Notes: generated by a model from the sequence alone, not told the origin. A stretch of 64,000 bases of DNA from Halodesulfovibrio sp. (GCF_015482765.1 NZ_JADMLB010000003.1:1-64000); one strand, 5' to 3'; positions 7,360 to 15,950 are shown, counted from the stretch's first letter. Numbers and translations: made by a program.

Positions 7360-8013
7360 ATGATGTCATCACACTCTCATGCCAACGTAGTTGACCTTAC
7401 CCACACAATTACCGAAGACATGCCAGTTTACCCCGGCACCGACGCTCCGATAATTGAACAAGGGACAACCGTTGCTAAAGAAGGCTTTGCCGAAAAAAAA
7501 TTAACATTCTTCTCCCATGTGGGAACTCACATGGATGCACCGGCTCATATTTTTGAAGATAAAAAAACATTGGATGCACTTCCTGTTTCCACATTCACCG
7601 GTTCTGCATGTATTATAGATGTTGCAGGAAAGAATGTTATTACGAAAGACTACCTTCAGCAGCATGACGACCGTATTTCTCACTGTGATTTTGTTATCTT
7701 TTCAAGCGGCCATGAAAAACACTGGGGAACTGAAACATACTTTTCTCCGTTTCCAACGCTGAACAAAGAAGCTGCCAATTGGCTCACAACAAAAAATCTC
7801 AAAGGGCTAGGCATCGACGCCATATCCTTTGACACCATGGACGTTACCACACTGTTCATCCATGAAATTTTGCTTGGCAGCGGTATGGTGCTTATCGAAA
7901 ACCTCAGAAACCTTGATCAGATCAAAGCACCCGTCTTTACCTTTGTGGCTCTCCCGCTCAAAATTAAGGAAAGTGACGGCTCCCCTATTCGAGCAATCGC
8001 GATTCTTCCATAA
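7360..8013 (+). CDS. cyclase / kynurenine formamidase-family metal hydrolase
   Basis: A 217-residue protein of the cyclase family (PF04199). The metal-binding motif HxGTHxDxPxH is complete (HVGTHMDAPAH, residues about 47-57) and the N-terminus VVDLTHTITEDMPVYPG is typical. Family members hydrolyse N-formylkynurenine or related cyclic/amide substrates with a metal-bound water. No other tryptophan-breakdown gene is nearby, so the KynB name is not justified. GGAG precedes the ATG. Monocistronic with a strong terminator shared with the convergent 8087 gene. Confidence 0.85.
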   Translation: MMSSHSHANVVDLTHTITEDMPVYPGTDAPIIEQGTTVAKEGFAEKKLTFFSHVGTHMDAPAHIFEDKKTLDALPVSTFTGSACIIDVAGKNVITKDYLQQHDDRISHCDFVIFSSGHEKHWGTETYFSPFPTLNKEAANWLTTKNLKGLGIDAISFDTMDVTTLFIHEILLGSGMVLIENLRNLDQIKAPVFTFVALPLKIKESDGSPIRAIAILP

Positions 8014-8023
8014 TGTTACTATA

Positions 8024-8053
8024 AAAAAGCCCTGCATAATTGCAGGGCTTTTT
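8024..8053. terminator. bidirectional terminator
   Basis: AAAAAGCCCTGCA, loop TAAT, TGCAGGGCTTTTT between convergent genes; works in both directions. Confidence 0.92.
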
Positions 8054-8086
8054 CATTCCTAATACTTCTTCATGACGCACGAAAAA

Positions 8087-8668
8087 TTAGCTTTTCTTTG
8101 AAGCCTGTTCCATGAGTTGGTCACGAATCCATGTAAGCCAAAAATTATACGCTTCCTGATGAAAATTTGCAGACAAAGGATTCATAAAACCATGCGCAAA
8201 CGGTGTAATATAACACTGTGCTAACGGATAATCCTGTAATTTTCGAGCCACGCTTTCCACGTCAAACGACTCCTCATTATCAGAGAAAATCAACTCAACC
8301 GGAACCTTAGGTGTAGAGTCTGTCATTGTTCTTATTGATGAACCATAAAAACAAAGCGCACCGTGGATATGTTCTGACAGTTCAGCACAGCACGCAGACC
8401 AAACAGCACCAGCTCCTGCACTAAAACCAACAAGATAAACAGGCTCCTGTGCCTGTTTCACAGCGTCAATAACTCGCTTAGCGTATGCATCATGCCCGCA
8501 CACAGCACTATATTTCTGATACGCCTCTTCTTCACTTGTGAAAGCAGGATCTGTCCCGTCATAAGGATCGACTACAGTCACTGATTCTGCTGTTTCTTCA
8601 TAAAAAGATACCATGGAATCTACATGCGGTGTCTTTCCCCATATTTCTGTTACAAAAATAATATGCAT
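8087..8668 (-). CDS. dienelactone hydrolase-like alpha/beta hydrolase
   Basis: A 193-residue alpha/beta hydrolase. The nucleophile elbow is GFSAGAG (residues about 81-87); LIFSDNEESF supplies the acidic position and FAHGFMNP the catalytic His, an arrangement seen in dienelactone hydrolases. Substrate unknown; an ester or lactone is the family expectation. AAGGGGG lies before the ATG. It is downstream of the XRE-cupin regulator on the same strand with a 59-base gap, so it may be cotranscribed with it and linked to the BenE transport locus. Cytosolic. Confidence 0.8.
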   Translation of the reverse strand: MHIIFVTEIWGKTPHVDSMVSFYEETAESVTVVDPYDGTDPAFTSEEEAYQKYSAVCGHDAYAKRVIDAVKQAQEPVYLVGFSAGAGAVWSACCAELSEHIHGALCFYGSSIRTMTDSTPKVPVELIFSDNEESFDVESVARKLQDYPLAQCYITPFAHGFMNPLSANFHQEAYNFWLTWIRDQLMEQASKKS

Positions 8669-8727
8669 TATTTTTGCCCCCTTATAATAAAGCTAATGCA
8701 ATATTCATTAGTGCTTTTTCGCCCCAC

Positions 8728-9291
8728 TTATTCGATGTGGGAATCGCAGTTATTGCATGGATAAATAATTATATTTTGAAACACGGCCTTTGCACCAACC
8801 CCCCTGTAGGCATGAGGTTGATCTGCAAAAAATCGTGTTTTTTCTCCCTGTTCGAGTGCATGCCATATGCCGTCAAAATAAAACTCGAGTGTTCCTTCCT
8901 GAACAATCACATGCTCAATAACACCAGGCTGGTGAGGAGAAGACTGCTGCTCATGATCACAACACAGGGTAATTTCGAACACTTCCATCCTTGTGTCAGA
9001 GGAATAAGGAAAAACTGTTTGAATCTGCATTAATGGATCGTGAGGAAACGTGACAGACGGTTCCTTTTTTTCTGCCTGCCCTGAAAAAAAGGAAGAAAAC
9101 GATGTTTCAAACCCGCTGGCAATTTTCCACAACGTCCCAATTGTAGGGCTGGACTCCCCACGTTCTATTTGTCCGAGCATTGCCTTAGAAACACCAGTTT
9201 TTTTCGCTGTTGCGTCAAGGCTCCAGCCTCGGCGTGCCCGTAACATCTTTAACCGTTGCGAAATTTGTAAGACAAATGCCTTAGAATTCAT
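8728..9291 (-). CDS. XRE-cupin transcriptional regulator
   Basis: A 187-residue regulator with an N-terminal Cro/C1 helix-turn-helix (about 8-65, ATAKKTGVSKAMLGQIERGE) and a C-terminal cupin (about 105-180, including QPGVIEHVIVQEG and GEKTRFFADQPHAYRG). The cupin presumably binds a small ligand. ATG 9291 is used because GGGAG lies 7 bases upstream; a TTG at 9294 is the alternative. Divergent from the BenE transporter, with two near-identical palindromes in the gap. It most likely controls that transporter and itself. The ligand may be the transported aromatic acid, but that is inference. Confidence 0.88.
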   Translation of the reverse strand: MNSKAFVLQISQRLKMLRARRGWSLDATAKKTGVSKAMLGQIERGESSPTIGTLWKIASGFETSFSSFFSGQAEKKEPSVTFPHDPLMQIQTVFPYSSDTRMEVFEITLCCDHEQQSSPHQPGVIEHVIVQEGTLEFYFDGIWHALEQGEKTRFFADQPHAYRGVGAKAVFQNIIIYPCNNCDSHIE

Positions 9292-9313
9292 CAAGTTCTC
9301 CCAAAAAAAGATT

Positions 9314-9329
9314 GTACGCTATAGCGCAC
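9314..9329. promoter_or_regulatory. operator palindrome 1 (regulator-BenE gap)
   Basis: GTACGCTATAGCGCAC: 7 of 8 positions pair across the centre. Repeated 37 bases further on. It lies just upstream of the regulator gene start. Confidence 0.7.
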
Positions 9330-9350
9330 AATAGTACAGAAAGTCATGTC

Positions 9351-9366
9351 GTACGTTATAACGCAC
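9351..9366. promoter_or_regulatory. operator palindrome 2 (regulator-BenE gap)
   Basis: GTACGTTATAACGCAC: same layout and same single mismatch as the copy at 9314, with compensating changes in the core (GCTATAGC to GTTATAAC). This covariation keeps the symmetry and supports a dimeric binding site. Confidence 0.7.
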
Positions 9367-9395
9367 AAAACATATCTCAAGCGGAAGGAAAACGC

Positions 9396-10553
9396 ATGCT
9401 AAATAAATTGTCAATCAGCCATATCTCATCAGGACTCGCGGCAATTCTTGTTGGATACACATGCTCTGTTGTACTTGTCATTGAAGCTGCTATGGGAGCT
9501 GGAGCTACCCCCGTCCAAGTGGGAAGCTGGCTTTTTGCCATTGGGATCGCTTCGGGATTAACCACAATTTTCTTTTCTATGCGATACAAAGTTCCTGTAC
9601 TGACAGCATGGTCTACCCCCGGAGCGGCGCTACTTGCAAGCAGCGTAACGGGGTTTTCCTTATCTGAAACGATCGGTGCTTGCATCATAACGGCACTCCT
9701 CATTATTCTGACCGGCGCTACAAAATCACTTTCCACCTTTATTCAAAAGATTCCAACAGCACTTACTACTGCAATGCTTGCCGGCATCCTCATTCCGTTT
9801 GGTATCAAAACATTTACACCGTGGGAAAGTACTCCCATTCTCTTTGGAAGTATGCTTGCAGCCTACTTGATCGGCAAACGATACTACCCTCGATACACAA
9901 TGCTTATGCTCATTCTTGTTGGTGGATTTGTAGCATATTTTCAAGGTACTCTGCCGCTGGGGGACAGCCCGCTTGCAGTAACAGCACCCGTCTTTATGTC
10001 CCCTACATTGACTATCCCCTCTATTGTAAGCCTCAGCATCCCCTTATTCCTTGTGACAATGGTTTCCCAAAATATTCCTGGCATTGTAATGATTCAAAGC
10101 CATAATTATTCTGTCCCGTTTCCCAAAATCCTTTTGGGGACAGGCTTCATGAACCTCATTACAGCTCCGTTCGGAGGTTTTACCTGCAACCTTGCTGCAA
10201 TATCAGCAGGAATATGCATGGGGGAAGAAGCTGATGCTGACCCGAAAAAACGCTATCTGGCATCAAGCAGTGCTGGTGTGTTCTACATTCTTGCCGGTCT
10301 GTTCAGCACAAGCCTTGTCGCTCTTTTTGTGGCAATGCCTAAAGAATTAACCCAAATGCTGGCAGGATTTGCCCTGCTGGGTATCATTCAACGCAGTCTA
10401 TTTCTGGCAATGGATGATGAAAAAGTACGGGAAGGTGCTTTAATCACCCTGCTTATTACGGCTTCGGGCATTACCTTTATGGGGATAAACGCACCTGTAT
10501 GGGGATTGCTGGCAGGGTACATTACCAATCGCTACTTCAACCCTTCAACATAA
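9396..10553 (+). CDS. benE: BenE-family benzoate/H+ symporter
   Basis: A 385-residue integral membrane protein with about 11-12 hydrophobic segments, matching the BenE family in length and in the opening (ISSGLAAILVGYTCSVVLVI) and the mid-protein segment PFGGFTCNLAAISAGICMGEEADADPKKR. BenE proteins import benzoate with protons; the exact substrate here is not known. A frame opening at 9312 would start inside an operator; ATG 9396 with GGAAGGA at 9383-9389 is the real start. Divergent from the XRE-cupin regulator. No benzoate catabolic genes are in the window. Confidence 0.85.
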   Translation: MLNKLSISHISSGLAAILVGYTCSVVLVIEAAMGAGATPVQVGSWLFAIGIASGLTTIFFSMRYKVPVLTAWSTPGAALLASSVTGFSLSETIGACIITALLIILTGATKSLSTFIQKIPTALTTAMLAGILIPFGIKTFTPWESTPILFGSMLAAYLIGKRYYPRYTMLMLILVGGFVAYFQGTLPLGDSPLAVTAPVFMSPTLTIPSIVSLSIPLFLVTMVSQNIPGIVMIQSHNYSVPFPKILLGTGFMNLITAPFGGFTCNLAAISAGICMGEEADADPKKRYLASSSAGVFYILAGLFSTSLVALFVAMPKELTQMLAGFALLGIIQRSLFLAMDDEKVREGALITLLITASGITFMGINAPVWGLLAGYITNRYFNPST

Positions 10554-10598
10554 CAAAACACTGTCCATCAGCTACGACGTCTCACGTAGCCTCATTAT

Positions 10599-10645
10599 GC
10601 TCCTGCACATACCGATAGTCCCATCTACGTGCAGGAGCTTTTTTT
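10599..10645 (+). terminator. terminator of benE
   Basis: GCTCCTGCAC, 20-base loop, GTGCAGGAGC, then seven T. Confidence 0.88.
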
Positions 10646-10652
10646 ACACAAA

Positions 10653-10694
10653 AAAACTCCGGAAAATGCAGTACGGGCATTCTCCGGAGTTTAG
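10653..10694 (-). terminator. terminator of the sia operon
   Basis: AAACTCCGGA...TCCGGAGTTT with an inner ATGC/GCAT pair; the A-run on its left becomes the U-run of the minus-strand transcript that ends siaA. Confidence 0.85.
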
Positions 10695-10702
10695 ATTGGT
10701 AA

Positions 10703-11884
10703 CTACATTTCAGCGCCAAAAACTAAAACGTCATCTCGTCGCTTTTCATGACCTTGATAATGAATGAAGTCTGAGAACAATTCATCCTGCTGTGCCTCCA
10801 TGCTTTCATGCTGTTTCTCAATAACTGCTTTAAACCGTTTTCGACCGAACGGCAGTCGGCGATCCCCACCGACTTGGTCAATAAGACCGTCAGTAAGCAT
10901 ATAGAAGCGATCCCCCTTCTCCAACGAAATAGGCTGGTTCGTAAAAGCAAAATCCTCTGGAGTTTTGTTCATGCCTACACCCTTTTTATCTCCCTTGTAC
11001 TCAACAAGAGTACCGTCTTTTTTACAAAGAATAAGATAATTTCGAGCGCCGGAGAAAACCATTTCTTTTCCGGAATTAGCAACATAAACAAACGAGCAGT
11101 CCATGCCATCATCAGGGCTTGCTTCTGCATCGTTTCCAGCAAGTGCAAGCTTAATCTGTTTATTCATTTCAGTTAAAATTCCAGCCGGATCACGCTCAAA
11201 TTTTGAAGAATCCAATCTGTCGAGCAAAGACTGTACAATAAGAGTCATAAACGCACCGGGAACACCATGTCCTGTGCAATCAATTATTGCGAGGAAAAAG
11301 CCATTCTCTGTTTTTTTAAACCAGTACGAATCTCCCCCTACACCGTCACGCTGCTTCCACAACAAAAAGGAATCCTTGAATACAGATGCCACTTCGTTTT
11401 TTTCCGGCAGAAAAGCTTTTTGGATCACTTCAGCATAATCAATAGAGCCTTGAATCTGCTTTTGCGCATCCTCAAGCATGGACATTGTTGTTTTCAACTC
11501 TTTTTGACGGCTACTGATCACGTGTCCCATCCAAAACATATTATGCCGCAACTTCTGCAACTCATCCTGACTTGCCGGTTCAGGCGGAACTTCATTAAAA
11601 GGATTAAGGTTCCCGTTCTGAATATCAAGACAAAGGCCATTGAGTTGTTTAATCGGGAACAAAACAACAAGATACGTTACAAGCTTTGAAAGCGGCAGCA
11701 GAGAAATAAGCCCTAGTATTGCCCACAGCCCAAGCTTATCCAGCAACTCTGTACGGGTGAGTGTTTCGCCGGAAATTAAAATTGTCAGCGGGGCTGCTAC
11801 AAGAAACAATGCGAGAAAGAAATTCATTTTCAATCCAACATTAAACCAACCCACACCATCCAGCACTCTCTTAGCAAACGACAT
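10703..11884 (-). CDS. siaA: SiaA-like membrane PP2C/SpoIIE phosphatase
   Basis: A 393-residue protein with two membrane segments (about 20-38 and 52-77), a short HAMP-like and coiled-coil linker (80-155), and a SpoIIE/PP2C phosphatase domain (about 165-393). Metal-binding Asp residues are in GVGGD185 and D202CTGHGVPG, with MLTDGLID near the end. In Pseudomonas SiaA dephosphorylates the switch protein SiaC and SiaB rephosphorylates it. Here siaB and siaC are in the same operon, so the same role is likely. Unlike a typical sensor there is almost no periplasmic domain, so the input may come through the membrane or from the neighbouring chemoreceptor-like protein. AGGAG precedes the ATG. Confidence 0.8.
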   Translation of the reverse strand: MSFAKRVLDGVGWFNVGLKMNFFLALFLVAAPLTILISGETLTRTELLDKLGLWAILGLISLLPLSKLVTYLVVLFPIKQLNGLCLDIQNGNLNPFNEVPPEPASQDELQKLRHNMFWMGHVISSRQKELKTTMSMLEDAQKQIQGSIDYAEVIQKAFLPEKNEVASVFKDSFLLWKQRDGVGGDSYWFKKTENGFFLAIIDCTGHGVPGAFMTLIVQSLLDRLDSSKFERDPAGILTEMNKQIKLALAGNDAEASPDDGMDCSFVYVANSGKEMVFSGARNYLILCKKDGTLVEYKGDKKGVGMNKTPEDFAFTNQPISLEKGDRFYMLTDGLIDQVGGDRRLPFGRKRFKAVIEKQHESMEAQQDELFSDFIHYQGHEKRRDDVLVFGAEM

Positions 11885-11968
11885 TACTATCTCCTTGCCT
11901 ACGTAGAGTTAGTCGAGACAACGCCCCCTTCCACATAAGCATTTATACATACGACAGGTAGAAATTTT

Positions 11969-13336
11969 CTACGCTGCGGCTTCAACAGGAATGTGCCCCT
12001 GCTGGTGAAACTCATCAATAACTGTACACAAATTTTGTGTATGACTGGTCACATATTCTACAACATCTGAGGCCTGTGTTGATATTTCAGCAGTATGCTG
12101 AGAAACATCACTAATGCCTTGAACCAGCTGTTCCATTCTGCGCGATGCTGCCACCTGCTGTTCAACTGCTGCAGCAATATTTTGATTTTGCGATGATGCA
12201 CTGCCAGCCAGCTCAACAATATCTTCCAACGATTTTCCAGATTGTTGTGACAAATCGTACACTTCTTCCAGTTTCTTACTTGTCTCATCAACGCACAAAG
12301 CATTTTCCTTGATCACATCACCTATTGAAAACATGATCTTACGCACATCTGCTGTCGCATTTACTGTCCTTTCAGCAAGCTTACGTACTTCATCAGCAAC
12401 AACAGCAAAGCCCCTTCCTGCTTCACCGGCTCTTGCCGCTTCAATTGCCGCATTCAATGCTAAAAGATTCGTTTGATCTGCAACATCTTCAATCAACTCG
12501 ATTACATCTGTAATTTTTGCAGCCTGCACACTCAGCTCATTCATATTCCCCTGAAGCTCTGAGTGAGATGCTTTCATATGCTCAACAGCTTTCAGGTTAC
12601 TATGCACGACATCTGCACTTTGTTCGGCAACACTGATGGTTCCCTTTGCGTTTTCTGCCGTCTTATGTGTGGTAATTGAAATCTCTTTTGCAACGATGGT
12701 AATTTCTTCCATCGCGGTTATTGCTGTTACAAGGTCATCTTTTTGCTCCACTGCACCTTTAGTAACATCCCCCATCAAAGCAAACAGGCGGTGTGAATTA
12801 TCTGTTAAGCCATTAGTTATCCCTTCCAGCTTATCCGCAGCTTGGGCAAACGCCTCTGCCCTTGAACTGCTTGCTTTTTCAGCGGCTTTTTCTGCCTTGC
12901 GCAATGCGCGTACTGTTGTTCTGGACTCTTTGAACGCTTCTTTTTTTATTGTTTCCATTTCGTCTCTATATTCACGCGCAATGGTAAACACTCGATTCAG
13001 AGAACCGGAAAATTCATGTAAAAACGTATTTGCGGAAACAGTATGTGTAAATTGAAGGTCGTCATCTGATGCATTCTGACACGAAGAAAGTAATCCTGCT
13101 AAAGGATTCCCCACTGAAAAACGAACCCACAGCCCAATTCCGAAAAGGACTATCACGCCAGCCAAAATGGTTATTCCGATAAAAGGATATAAAGAAAAGG
13201 TAGCTGCGCCTGCTCCAAAACTATACCCTGCTCCCCCGCCAAGACCCGCTGCAATAAGGCATACTATCCAAAAAAAGACTGTCGTCTTAACCTGTAATGC
13301 AGCAGCTCCCCCTCGCCAAAACAATAGGTTGTTCAC
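11969..13336 (-). CDS. chemoreceptor-like protein inside the sia operon
   Basis: A 455-residue methyl-accepting chemotaxis protein. Two closely spaced membrane segments (about 18-42 and 48-72) leave essentially no periplasmic sensor; a coiled coil follows (about 125-165), then the signalling hairpin with the conserved tip [19 protein letters not shown] and [16 protein letters not shown]. It would touch CheA/CheW through that tip. It starts with GTG, 15 bases after siaC, and is followed 84 bases later by siaA. In the known SiaABCD system the output gene here is a diguanylate cyclase; this protein takes its place. No C-terminal CheR-docking pentapeptide is visible. Family certain; coupling to Sia inferred. 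Confidence 0.9.
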   Translation of the reverse strand: MNNLLFWRGGAAALQVKTTVFFWIVCLIAAGLGGGAGYSFGAGAATFSLYPFIGITILAGVIVLFGIGLWVRFSVGNPLAGLLSSCQNASDDDLQFTHTVSANTFLHEFSGSLNRVFTIAREYRDEMETIKKEAFKESRTTVRALRKAEKAAEKASSSRAEAFAQAADKLEGITNGLTDNSHRLFALMGDVTKGAVEQKDDLVTAITAMEEITIVAKEISITTHKTAENAKGTISVAEQSADVVHSNLKAVEHMKASHSELQGNMNELSVQAAKITDVIELIEDVADQTNLLALNAAIEAARAGEAGRGFAVVADEVRKLAERTVNATADVRKIMFSIGDVIKENALCVDETSKKLEEVYDLSQQSGKSLEDIVELAGSASSQNQNIAAAVEQQVAASRRMEQLVQGISDVSQHTAEISTQASDVVEYVTSHTQNLCTVIDEFHQQGHIPVEAAA

Positions 13337-13351
13337 AACGCTAAGTCCTTG

Positions 13352-13735
13352 CTAGCTGTAGCTGACTAAATTAAACGAAAGCGACTCCACTTCTTCCATA
13401 AAATCCTCACCGCACTCTAATGCTACTTCATTTTCTTCATGATATCGCCAATCTACAGCAATAGAAGCCCCTGAGCTTGCGGCTGTATCAAGCAATTCAA
13501 ACAGCTCCATAAAAACTTTTGAACTTGAACTGTTAAAATACAAAATATCCATTGAAAACTTGATCGCTTTTCCTTGGGCATCTGCAAGATACTGTTTAAG
13601 CCAAGAAAACACTGGTCCGTAAAAAGACAAGCTGTTTTCCGGATATGACTCACCCGCTATCTCATGCGTATGTGTTGCCGGATTTAAATTGATCCTTGGT
13701 GTAGATTTGGTTGCTTCAACTACAAATTGATCCAT
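13352..13735 (-). CDS. siaC: SiaC-type partner-switch protein (DUF1987)
   Basis: A 127-residue protein of the DUF1987/SiaC family: begins with a VEATKSTPRINL strand and contains ESYPENSLSFYGPVFSWL and the YFNSSSSKVFMELFELL segment. In Pseudomonas the corresponding YFNTSSS motif holds the Thr that is phosphorylated; by that alignment the acceptor here would be Ser69. SiaC binds its output enzyme only in the unphosphorylated state. It lies 10 bases after siaB and 15 before the chemoreceptor gene. Cytosolic. Confidence 0.85.
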   Translation of the reverse strand: MDQFVVEATKSTPRINLNPATHTHEIAGESYPENSLSFYGPVFSWLKQYLADAQGKAIKFSMDILYFNSSSSKVFMELFELLDTAASSGASIAVDWRYHEENEVALECGEDFMEEVESLSFNLVSYS

Positions 13736-13745
13736 TGTAAAACTC

Positions 13746-14291
13746 CTATGCTTTTACTTTCATGGAAAAAAATGAACACATCTCATCCAAAGGTTCGATA
13801 GAAAACGCCAGCGGAGCACGTGCCTTACGCGCCATTTCTATAAAACCGAGTCCTGCACCTTTTGAGTCAGCATCAGGCCCCTGCTTGCGCATTCTTTTGT
13901 AATACTGTTTTAACTCCTCAGGAGGCATTTGCTGAACCTGCTCAATTTTATGCGCTAACTTCTGCGTCTGTGATGCATGAATTCTGTTGCCACAGGATAT
14001 ATAGTATCCGCCCTCATCATCCTGCCCGACAATAATTTGCCCCCATGCGGTCTCTGCTCCGCGTTCATCACTCAAAACTCTATCTGCTGAATACCGTATA
14101 ATATTCTGCATTTGTTCGATCAAAATCGTGAACACACGCTGGATTGCCCCTAGGCCTACTTCTTCATGCCGTAACTTTGTTCTAATAGCGTCACCGACTC
14201 CCTCGACTACGCTTTGCGATACAGGCCCATTAAAATAGAACACGACTCCGCTATCTTCTAAGAAATGCTGCTTCTGACTTGAAAAATCCAC
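13746..14291 (-). CDS. siaB: SiaB-family protein kinase (DUF6272)
   Basis: A 181-residue protein of the SiaB/DUF6272 family, a compact GHKL-type kinase of the anti-sigma-factor kinase kind. The N-box-like helix is FTILIEQMQNIIRYS and the glycine-rich ATP lid is SKGAGLGFIEMARKA. It should phosphorylate SiaC. GTG 14291 is chosen as start because GGAGG lies 6 bases before it; a TTG at 14294 would be too close. First gene of the operon siaB-siaC-MCP-siaA. Confidence 0.82.
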   Translation of the reverse strand: MDFSSQKQHFLEDSGVVFYFNGPVSQSVVEGVGDAIRTKLRHEEVGLGAIQRVFTILIEQMQNIIRYSADRVLSDERGAETAWGQIIVGQDDEGGYYISCGNRIHASQTQKLAHKIEQVQQMPPEELKQYYKRMRKQGPDADSKGAGLGFIEMARKARAPLAFSIEPLDEMCSFFSMKVKA

Positions 14292-14447
14292 CAACTCCCT
14301 CCCGGGAAAACGATTTAAACATGATGTGTTGCCTCACCAACGTCAGCACCCCACTTAAGCACTCCTCTGTACCACTTTTCGCAGCACGAGTTTTTTGCAC
14401 TTATCTAACCAACCAAAACAACTGTTTGTTTTTCGATGTCTAGATAT

Positions 14448-14462
14448 TGAAATTGATTATCA
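14448..14462. promoter_or_regulatory. Fur-box-like site
   Basis: TGAAATTGATTATCA agrees with the 7-1-7 Fur pattern TGATAATNATTATCA at all but two positions. It lies about 155 bases ahead of siaB and 295 ahead of marR. Seen by eye only; AT-rich DNA yields such matches by chance. Confidence 0.35.
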
Positions 14463-14550
14463 CTGTCAACCAAACAGGCAACACCTACCATTTTTTATTT
14501 TGCAACCCAACACAAAAGAGTGGGAAAAATTTATATTTTCCGAATTATTA

Positions 14551-14575
14551 GGATAAAAATGTTATATTTTTATCC
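14551..14575. promoter_or_regulatory. 25-base inverted repeat GGATAAAAAT/ATTTTTATCC
   Basis: Perfect 10-base arms around GTTAT. No T-run follows, so it is not a terminator. Size and position suit a winged-helix dimer such as the MarR protein encoded at 14758, 180 bases downstream. Confidence 0.5.
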
Positions 14576-14757
14576 TCCGCTAACACCCCGAGTGGTCTTG
14601 CATATCATCTAGCAAATAAAGCTTTCGTTCTTTCTAGTTCCCAAAATAGCTCACAGGTCATCCAATTAGTTTCCACCCTTTACAGGGCATTTTGGAAGAA
14701 ACAATCCTTTATTTTCGGTGCATTGACAAAATAGTTTAACAGCTTTACCAATTAGAC

Positions 14758-15249
14758 ATGCAACATACATCTGATTCTATCCAAAATCTGACACAAAGGC
14801 TCATGCGAATCATCAATAAGCACAGCCGGATTGAAAAACTCCCAATTCACTTTGGAGAGCATTTTGACCTGACAGCAAAGGAAGTCCATTGCATACAAGC
14901 AGTAGGACTGAAGCGGGGGTGTAATATAAAACAACTCGGAGAAATACTGGGTGTTACGAAAAGTGCAGCATCCCAGATGATCGGAAAGTTGGAAAAGAAG
15001 GGAGTCTTAAAGAAAGGTAAAGCTCCGGACAGTTATAAAGAATTAGAGATCACTTTAACTGACTCCGGTTGGAAAGCTTTTGAGGCTCATAAAGAATTTC
15101 ACGAGAGGCATCTACTAACCCTGAAAGAAAAACTTGGAGACTTTTCTGATCCCCAGATTGCTATGGCTGGAGCCATTCTTTCAGTTGTAGAAAACGTTGT
15201 GGATGAGAGAATGGAAGAACTTTTTGGCGAACGCTCTGCAATTAAATAG
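14758..15249 (+). CDS. MarR-family transcriptional regulator
   Basis: A 163-residue winged-helix regulator. The DNA-binding part spans about 40-100: LTAKEVHCIQAVGLKRGC, then IKQLGEILGVTKSAASQMIGKLEKKGVL, followed by the wing DSYKELEITLTDSG. Flanking helices form the MarR dimer interface. MarR proteins usually repress an adjacent gene and let go on binding a small molecule or on oxidation. It lies 100 bases upstream of a flavodoxin-like gene on the same strand, the likeliest target along with itself. No clear ribosome site precedes the ATG. Confidence 0.85.
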   Translation: MQHTSDSIQNLTQRLMRIINKHSRIEKLPIHFGEHFDLTAKEVHCIQAVGLKRGCNIKQLGEILGVTKSAASQMIGKLEKKGVLKKGKAPDSYKELEITLTDSGWKAFEAHKEFHERHLLTLKEKLGDFSDPQIAMAGAILSVVENVVDERMEELFGERSAIK

Positions 15250-15349
15250 TTTAGCTTCTAAACTATTTTCGTACGATTCTCGCCGTCGATGCTAAAAAAG
15301 CTGTCCCATTCTTTCCGAATCTGCCCCTCAAACCAGATAAGGAGCACGT

Positions 15350-15904
15350 ATGATTACCGTCTTAAATTTGTATTCATCATTAAACGGGCAAACGCGTAAG
15401 GTTGCATTAGAGGTCGAGAAGGCTTGTCTCGAGGCGGGATGCTCTGTCACTACAGTTAACGCACGTGATCAGCATAACACGTTAGACCTACTCGAATATG
15501 ATATGACCTTTGCCGGTTCCGGTGTGTACACGTGGCTTCCAGATAAAAACATGCTCAGCTTCATCGACAGGCAACTTGCGGAAGCGCGAAAACATAACTT
15601 GATTCATCCAAACTCACCGAGAGTTTCAGGAAAACATGTCTGCGTTTATTGCACATACGGCGGCCCACACACTGGTGAAGCAGAAGCAATACCTGCGGTA
15701 AAATATATGGGGCAACTATTTGACCACTTGGGTATTACAATTGCTGACGAATGGTGCATCCCCGGAGCTTTTGTTCCTGAAAAAATGCACATATTTAATA
15801 CACAAGGGCGGTTAGGCAATATTGAAGGTCGTCCAAACAATGACGATCTCAAAAAAATCTACGAACAAACAATCAGACTGATTTCGTCACTTGATTTTTC
15901 TTAG
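15350..15904 (+). CDS. flavodoxin-fold protein
   Basis: A 184-residue flavodoxin-like protein. The FMN phosphate loop is YSSLNGQTRKVA (residues 8-19); MTFAGSGVYTWLPDKN and CVYCTYGGPHTGEAEA follow at the positions of the isoalloxazine loops. Likely an electron-transfer flavoprotein or FMN-dependent oxidoreductase in the cytosol; partner unknown. AAGGAG precedes the ATG. Linked to the MarR gene and closed by a terminator. Longer than classic flavodoxins (about 140-150), so it may be an oxidoreductase rather than a carrier. Confidence 0.75.
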   Translation: MITVLNLYSSLNGQTRKVALEVEKACLEAGCSVTTVNARDQHNTLDLLEYDMTFAGSGVYTWLPDKNMLSFIDRQLAEARKHNLIHPNSPRVSGKHVCVYCTYGGPHTGEAEAIPAVKYMGQLFDHLGITIADEWCIPGAFVPEKMHIFNTQGRLGNIEGRPNNDDLKKIYEQTIRLISSLDFS

Positions 15905-15950
15905 CCAGACTAAAAAGGCAGGCGAACAGTAGCTGTTAACAAGAAAAAAC

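Larger units (their letters stand above)
14292..14757. other. AT-rich regulatory region between siaB and marR
   Basis: About 465 bases without a gene between divergent transcription units. Contains a Fur-box-like sequence (14448-14462) and a perfect inverted repeat (14551-14575). Sigma-54 and sigma-28 promoter patterns were looked for ahead of siaB and not found. Confidence 0.5.

Noticed and set aside
14292-14500. Sigma-54 promoter for the sia operon
   Set aside because: TGGTAGGTGTTGCC on the minus strand near 14480 has both half-sites, but the GG-GC spacing is two bases short.
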